DNA from: Rahnella woolbedingensis
GTDB taxonomy: Bacteria > Pseudomonadota > Gammaproteobacteria > Enterobacterales > Enterobacteriaceae
Assembly: GCF_003602095.1 (NCBI RefSeq)
Contig: NZ_RAHH01000004.1
Location: forward strand, 124,001 to 188,000
Direction of reading: 5' to 3'
DNA length: 64,000 nucleotides
The position numbers were made by a program, and so were the translations under genes. The first letter of the stretch is position 1, and every line of letters begins with the position of its first letter. The notes under the pieces are model-generated. The model was not told the DNA's origin and made no database searches. It was given only the letters and a program-made list of their open reading frames with translations. This document shows, piece by piece, positions 60,208-64,000 of the stretch.

Positions 60208-60295
60208 TGCGCGAATACTGCGCCAACACCAGGGAAAGAGGTAACCCACGATAGTTTTTAGGGTTCGGATTTCGCAGGTCTTGGAATTCAGTCTT
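60180..60295 (-). ncRNA. arcZ: Small regulatory RNA ArcZ
   Basis: Hfq-dependent small RNA that activates rpoS and represses flhDC, tpx and others in E. coli, and is itself repressed by ArcA-ArcB. The 3' half on the minus strand (about 60237 down to 60208, then the terminator) matches the E. coli ArcZ core and seed almost perfectly as I recall it, including TCCCTGGTGTTGGCGCAG and CAGTATTCGCGCACCCC. Position and orientation opposite the 3' end of arcB are as in E. coli. The 5' half is different in sequence. A -10-like TATTAG is at 60301-60306 (minus), placing the start near 60295; this end is approximate. Confidence 0.9.
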
Positions 60296-60300
60296 AAAGT

Positions 60301-61084
60301 CTAATACATCCTGTAGCAATCAACATAACAAATATAAGCAGAACTGTTACAACATTCATTAAAAACTGTGATGTAGATTAGTCTTTGTCTATACAAAACA
60401 TCAAGCCTTTATCGCAGGATTTTTGACAGAATACAAATGAAGCATGTTGATGTTGTATTGGCGACATGCAGTTTTGCTTATAGAAGTGAACAATCATCGG
60501 CTGTTTAGCCAGTAGTTTTGTCACACCTGCGGCTATGAAACCGGTTCTATAAAATGCAAAATCACTGGCAAGTTACTGTAATTCATCGTTTATGCATGAT
60601 TTTTAGCAAAATGGCCTTTCAGGGGCTAAAAGAACGCTAAAATTTATTTTAAATGAAAAAATTTCACTTAGGTGAGTGCGCTTTTTGTCTGACAAAAAGA
60701 TGCACACGCGGCTGATTTTTTATGGATTACAGGCGCAGGATTTGACTTAGGAGGTCGCTTGCAACGGAATAATCGATGAGAATTTATTCACTTTTGCAAG
60801 CGGAATTCATAAATATCTCTTACGTATTGAATGTGGGTTTATTCACAAGTATTTTACCTTTTCGCTTAAAAACTCACCGACATGAAAAAAGTTAGAATTT
60901 CAGGTCGTTTGCCGGAACTCCTTGATGATAGTGGGTAAATAGGATTTTTCCGCTCTGAATGTAAGCAAAAGTTTCATTCATATTGCTCAATTGTTAGCAG
61001 TGTTGCTGTACATTTCGCTAGCCTGATCTTGCAGGTTATTATTGAGATTGATTAGATGGTCGGATGTGTTGTGGAAAACGCTAA
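60301..61084. other. 784-bp AT-rich non-coding region between arcZ and mtgA
   Basis: No credible gene on either strand. E. coli has elbB here, so the gene was lost or never present. The stretch includes the likely arcZ promoter at its left end, the mtgA promoter at its right end, and a perfect 19-bp palindrome with extended arms at 60681-60699. It is poorer in G+C than its surroundings. Confidence 0.7.
60681..60699. repeat. Perfect 19-bp palindrome in the arcZ-mtgA gap
   Basis: CTTTTTGTC, T, GACAAAAAG. Flanking GTGC (from 60676) and GCAC extend the arms after a small internal mismatch. A T6 run follows about 20 bp later on the plus strand. Confidence 0.6.
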
Positions 61085-61807
61085 ATGAATAAAATTACTC
61101 GAAAGGGTCTCCTGCACAAGCCAGTAATGTGGCTGAAACGTGCGCTGATACTGTTACTCTGCTTATGGGTAGCGGGCATTCTTCTTTTTTCATTTCTACC
61201 GGTACCTTTCTCCGCAGTCATGGTGGAACGGCAGGTTTCAGCCTGGCTGACCGGTGATTTTGGCTATGTCGCACATTCAGACTGGGTCCCGATGAGTGAA
61301 ATTTCCTCACCAATGGCGCTCGCGGTAATGGCCGCTGAAGATCAGAAATTCCCGGAGCATTGGGGTTTCGATGTGGATGCAATCCAGTCCGTTCTGGATA
61401 AAGATGGCGGCAAGATGCGCGGTGCCTCGACATTATCTCAGCAAACTGCCAAGAATCTGTTCCTTTGGGACGGGCGCAGCTGGGTGAGAAAAGGGCTGGA
61501 AGCGGGTCTGACCGTCGGAATCGAAACGGTTTGGACCAAACGCCGCATTCTGACGGTATATCTGAATATCGTGGAGTTTGGTGACGGTGTATTTGGTGTG
61601 GAACAGGCTTCACAGCATTTCTTCCACAAACCGGCCAGTCGCCTGACGGCTTCTCAGGCGGCATTGCTGGCAGCGGTATTGCCTAATCCGCATCTGTTCA
61701 AGGTAAATGCCCCTTCCGCTTATGTACTGCGTCGCCAGCAATGGATACTTCGCCAGATGAGTCAGCTTGGCGGCGAGACTTTCCTGCAGGAACATAAACT
61801 GCATTAA
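61085..61807 (+). CDS. mtgA: Monofunctional peptidoglycan glycosyltransferase MtgA
   Basis: 240-residue GT51 enzyme polymerising lipid II without a transpeptidase domain. One N-terminal membrane helix (about 18-40). Catalytic Glu85 in [14 protein letters not shown], then [23 protein letters not shown] and [15 protein letters not shown] with Glu164. Length and ending ([12 protein letters not shown]) are close to E. coli MtgA. It is normally downstream of elbB and arcB; here it follows arcB across a long gap. Confidence 0.97.
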   Translation: MNKITRKGLLHKPVMWLKRALILLLCLWVAGILLFSFLPVPFSAVMVERQVSAWLTGDFGYVAHSDWVPMSEISSPMALAVMAAEDQKFPEHWGFDVDAIQSVLDKDGGKMRGASTLSQQTAKNLFLWDGRSWVRKGLEAGLTVGIETVWTKRRILTVYLNIVEFGDGVFGVEQASQHFFHKPASRLTASQAALLAAVLPNPHLFKVNAPSAYVLRRQQWILRQMSQLGGETFLQEHKLH

Positions 61808-61826
61808 CGGCTGACGTTTTTGCGAA

Positions 61827-61862
61827 ATAAAAAAGGACAGCCCGTGAGCTGTCCTTTTTCGT
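61827..61862. terminator. Bidirectional terminator between mtgA and dolP
   Basis: AAAAGGACAGC (61831-61841) pairs with GCTGTCCTTTT (61848-61858), 11 bp perfect, loop of 6, in convergent genes. Confidence 0.93.
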
Positions 61863-61882
61863 TGTAGCTGGCTGAATCTTAA

Positions 61883-62458
61883 TTATTTAACGTAAGTGAA
61901 CGCCGTTGTGACGTGTTTAACGCCGCTGACGCCAGCCGCAACGCCAGCCGCCGATTTACCTTCTTCCTGAGTAACCAGACCCAGCAGGAAGACTTCACCG
62001 TTTTCAGTGGTGACTTTCACGTTAGAGGATTTCACCGAATCGCTGGTCAGTAACTGAGAGCGGACTTTGGTAGTGATCCATGTATCCGTTGACGCGGTGC
62101 CCATGCTGACGGGCTTGCCTGTACGGATTTCGTTATAAACTTCTGTCGCACCGTCTACACCCACTGCAATCTGTTTGGCGCGGGCGGCCATGTCAGGTGT
62201 GGGTGTCTGACCGGTCAGCAGGACTTTACCCTGGTAGGCAGTCGCCACAATCCGGGCTTCATCTTTCAGTTGTTTATCTTTGCTGATCGCATTGGAAACA
62301 CGGGCTTCCAGAGTGCTGTCATCAACCTGAGTACCCACGGTACGCGGGTCAGTGGTCGTTTTAGTGGCCACGCCGGCCACGCCAACCACAGCTGCTGCAA
62401 CACAGCCTTGTAAAAGAAGGGCGCTTAACAATACAGCAAAGAGAGGACTCGCCTTCAT
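61883..62458 (-). CDS. dolP: Outer-membrane lipoprotein DolP (YraP)
   Basis: 191-residue lipoprotein with two BON domains that supports envelope integrity and BAM function at division sites. Lipobox LLLQGC with Cys19. BON1 about 45-115 (VDDSTLEARVSNAISKDKQL, VLLTGQTP), BON2 about 125-191 (TDTWITTKVRSQLL, VFLLGLVTQEEG). 9 bp after diaA; in the E. coli order diaA-dolP. Confidence 0.96.
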   Translation of the reverse strand: MKASPLFAVLLSALLLQGCVAAAVVGVAGVATKTTTDPRTVGTQVDDSTLEARVSNAISKDKQLKDEARIVATAYQGKVLLTGQTPTPDMAARAKQIAVGVDGATEVYNEIRTGKPVSMGTASTDTWITTKVRSQLLTSDSVKSSNVKVTTENGEVFLLGLVTQEEGKSAAGVAAGVSGVKHVTTAFTYVK

Positions 62459-62467
62459 TGGATCTCC

Positions 62468-63058
62468 TTAATCGTCCTGGTGTGGGAACAGCGTATTATC
62501 TATCAGGTCACAGAGGCAGTTTACTGTGAGCATATGCATTTCCTGAATACGGGCGCTGCGATGAGAGGGAATACGAATCTCAACATCGTGAGGCCCCAGT
62601 AAACCCGCCAGTTCACCGCCGTCATAACCCGTCAAAGCGACAATCGTCATATCGCGGGTTACCGCTGCTTCAACGGCTTTGACAATATCACGGCTGTTGC
62701 CGCGGGTCGAAATAGCCAGCAGAACATCACCCGCCTGACCTAAGGCGCGTACCTGTTTGGCATAGATTTCTTCATGCAGGCGATCGTTCGCAATCGCGGT
62801 CAGCACAATGTTATCTGCACATAGTGAGATTGCAGGAAGGCTCGGACGTTCAGTTTCAAAACGATTAATCAGACTGGCGGAAAAATGCTGAGCATTCGCC
62901 GCAGAAGTGCCGTTGCCGCAGCACAGAATCTTATTGCCGTTGAGCAGCGATTGCACCAGCGTCATCGCGGCGCGGGAAATCGCGTCAGGCAAGGCTTCCG
63001 CCGCGGCAATCTGAGTTTGGATACTTTCTGTAAAGCAGACTTTGATTCTATCCAGCAC
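62468..63058 (-). CDS. diaA: DnaA initiator-associating protein DiaA
   Basis: 196-residue SIS-domain tetramer that binds DnaA and promotes timely initiation at oriC. GmhA-like phosphosugar fold without known isomerase activity. Conserved [32 protein letters not shown] and [14 protein letters not shown]. Between yraN and dolP as in E. coli. Confidence 0.97.
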   Translation of the reverse strand: MLDRIKVCFTESIQTQIAAAEALPDAISRAAMTLVQSLLNGNKILCCGNGTSAANAQHFSASLINRFETERPSLPAISLCADNIVLTAIANDRLHEEIYAKQVRALGQAGDVLLAISTRGNSRDIVKAVEAAVTRDMTIVALTGYDGGELAGLLGPHDVEIRIPSHRSARIQEMHMLTVNCLCDLIDNTLFPHQDD

Positions 63059-63088
63059 GGGTTTTCGTCCAGTCAGTCGTCGTAATAT

Positions 63089-63457
63089 TTATTCCGCATT
63101 GAATGCATCACGCAGCCATTCTATCTGGCTGCCGGTGATGGCTAATACATCAAAACGGCAAGATGATGTGTCAAAGCTTGCATTCTTTCCTGCAAGCCAG
63201 AAAGACGCCGCGCGTAACAGGCGCTGCTGTTTTTGAACGGTCACGCTGGCCGCCGCACCGCCAAAATCAGCGTTACGCCGGTAGCGGACTTCTACAAACA
63301 CCCAGGTTTGCTGGTCACGCATGATCAGGTCAATTTCACCTGCGCGGCAGGCCACGTTGGCGGCCACGAAGATTAACCCGGCTCTTTCAAGATAACGACG
63401 GGCAAAGGCTTCGTACTTATCGCCACATGCCCGCGTCTTCGATAAAAAATGGTTCAT
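63089..63457 (-). CDS. yraN: YraN family protein (UPF0102)
   Basis: 122-residue protein with a restriction endonuclease-like (Holliday junction resolvase-like) core: [14 protein letters not shown], then [21 protein letters not shown], which holds the Asp and Glu-x-Lys-like positions of that fold. Biochemical function unproven. ATG 63457 has AAGGA 7 bp upstream; an ATG at 63490 is also in frame. Between lpoA and diaA, as in E. coli. Confidence 0.94.
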   Translation of the reverse strand: MNHFLSKTRACGDKYEAFARRYLERAGLIFVAANVACRAGEIDLIMRDQQTWVFVEVRYRRNADFGGAAASVTVQKQQRLLRAASFWLAGKNASFDTSSCRFDVLAITGSQIEWLRDAFNAE

Positions 63458-63520
63458 CAGTACGTCCTTGTACCTGTCATGGCTGAGCATTTCTGTCTCA
63501 GCGTCGCGGTCGGGTTTCTC

Positions 63521-64000
63521 TTATGAAGAAACCGGCACCAGTGAACCCTGGCGGTACTGCAGCCATGGCAGTTTGCGATGAATAACGCAATTCTCATTGG
63601 CGCTCAGGTCACCGGTGCTGCCGGAAACCTGGAAGCCAGGTAATGTGCGCATTTGCGAGAAGTGATTTGCCAGACTCCAGGCATCAATCCCCATCGCGTA
63701 CAGGCGAACCAGCGAGTAGTCGTTACCGAATTTCGCAGTAGCCTGCTGCATCAGAGCCGGGTTACCGCCTGCCAGCAATGGAATATCGCTGAACTGCACG
63801 CCTTCCATTTCCAGACGATAGTCCGGGCCAGCACCTGCCTGATAGCTGCGGGAACTCGCGTAAACGGAAGGATGGACGCGACCATTTACGGCCAGATCCA
63901 GCATCGGTTTAATCAGCGTCAGTTCACTCTGCGTTGCCACAACGTAAACGGAATCCACTGCACCGCCGGAGCTGCCCTGCGTAATCTGCGCATCGGTCGG
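63521..64000 (-). CDS. lpoA: Penicillin-binding protein activator LpoA, N-terminal part cut by window edge
   Basis: C-terminal 159 residues of the outer-membrane lipoprotein that activates PBP1A. The periplasmic-binding-protein-like fold is clear: [47 protein letters not shown] and [17 protein letters not shown]-type segments; ends [16 protein letters not shown]. The reading frame stays open to base 64000, so the start lies beyond it. Followed by yraN, as in E. coli (lpoA-yraN-diaA-dolP). Confidence 0.95.
   Translation of the reverse strand, partial: PTDAQITQGSSGGAVDSVYVVATQSELTLIKPMLDLAVNGRVHPSVYASSRSYQAGAGPDYRLEMEGVQFSDIPLLAGGNPALMQQATAKFGNDYSLVRLYAMGIDAWSLANHFSQMRTLPGFQVSGSTGDLSANENCVIHRKLPWLQYRQGSLVPVSS

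Overview
The window looks like chromosomal backbone of a gammaproteobacterium of the order Enterobacterales. Gene order and protein sequences follow E. coli over long stretches, and details such as an exported barnase/barstar pair point to the Yersiniaceae (Rahnella, Serratia, Yersinia-like). The genus is inferred, not proven. I see no rRNA, tRNA, insertion sequence, prophage or CRISPR array.

Layout. 1-4.1 kb: aaeR (cut by the window edge) divergent from aaeXAB, an aromatic carboxylic acid efflux system. 4.1-9.3 kb: a sugar O-acetyltransferase, a succinate-semialdehyde dehydrogenase, a secreted barnase-like RNase with its barstar-like inhibitor, a winged-helix regulator, a small exported protein and an MscS channel. 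9.5-12.5 kb: a 990-residue autotransporter with a repetitive beta-helix passenger. 12.6-15.9 kb: darP, pmbA, cybC and rnk.

16.2-25.2 kb is the most interesting part: a ten-gene block made of a stand-alone PRD protein, an SFCGS glycine-rich protein, DUF4312, DUF4311 and DUF4310 proteins, an amidohydrolase/deacetylase, a DgaE-like PLP ammonia-lyase, a KDGP aldolase, an exported lactonase, and a PRD/EIIB/EIIA regulator. The enzymes suggest deacylation, deamination and aldol cleavage of an amino-sugar acid phosphate. No recognisable PTS permease is present, so the four uncharacterised proteins are candidates for a new uptake or phosphotransfer system.

25.3-41.7 kb is a conserved envelope and stress block: npr, rapZ, ptsN, hpf, rpoN, lptB, lptA, lptC, kdsC, kdsD and yrbG on the minus strand; mlaFEDCB, ibaG and murA on the plus strand; then degS, degQ and zapG on the minus strand. 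42-45.8 kb: zapE, rplM-rpsI and sspAB. 46-51 kb: nanR and nanATEK for sialic acid use, with a triple GGTATA NanR operator and a CRP site ahead of nanA. 51-57 kb: gltBD glutamate synthase. 57.8-60.3 kb: arcB, with the ArcZ small RNA on the opposite strand over its 3' end. 61-64 kb: mtgA, dolP, diaA, yraN and the 3' part of lpoA.

Two intergenic gaps flank arcB (871 and 895 bp) where E. coli has yhcC and elbB. I find no gene in them, only ArcZ and two perfect 19-bp palindromes.
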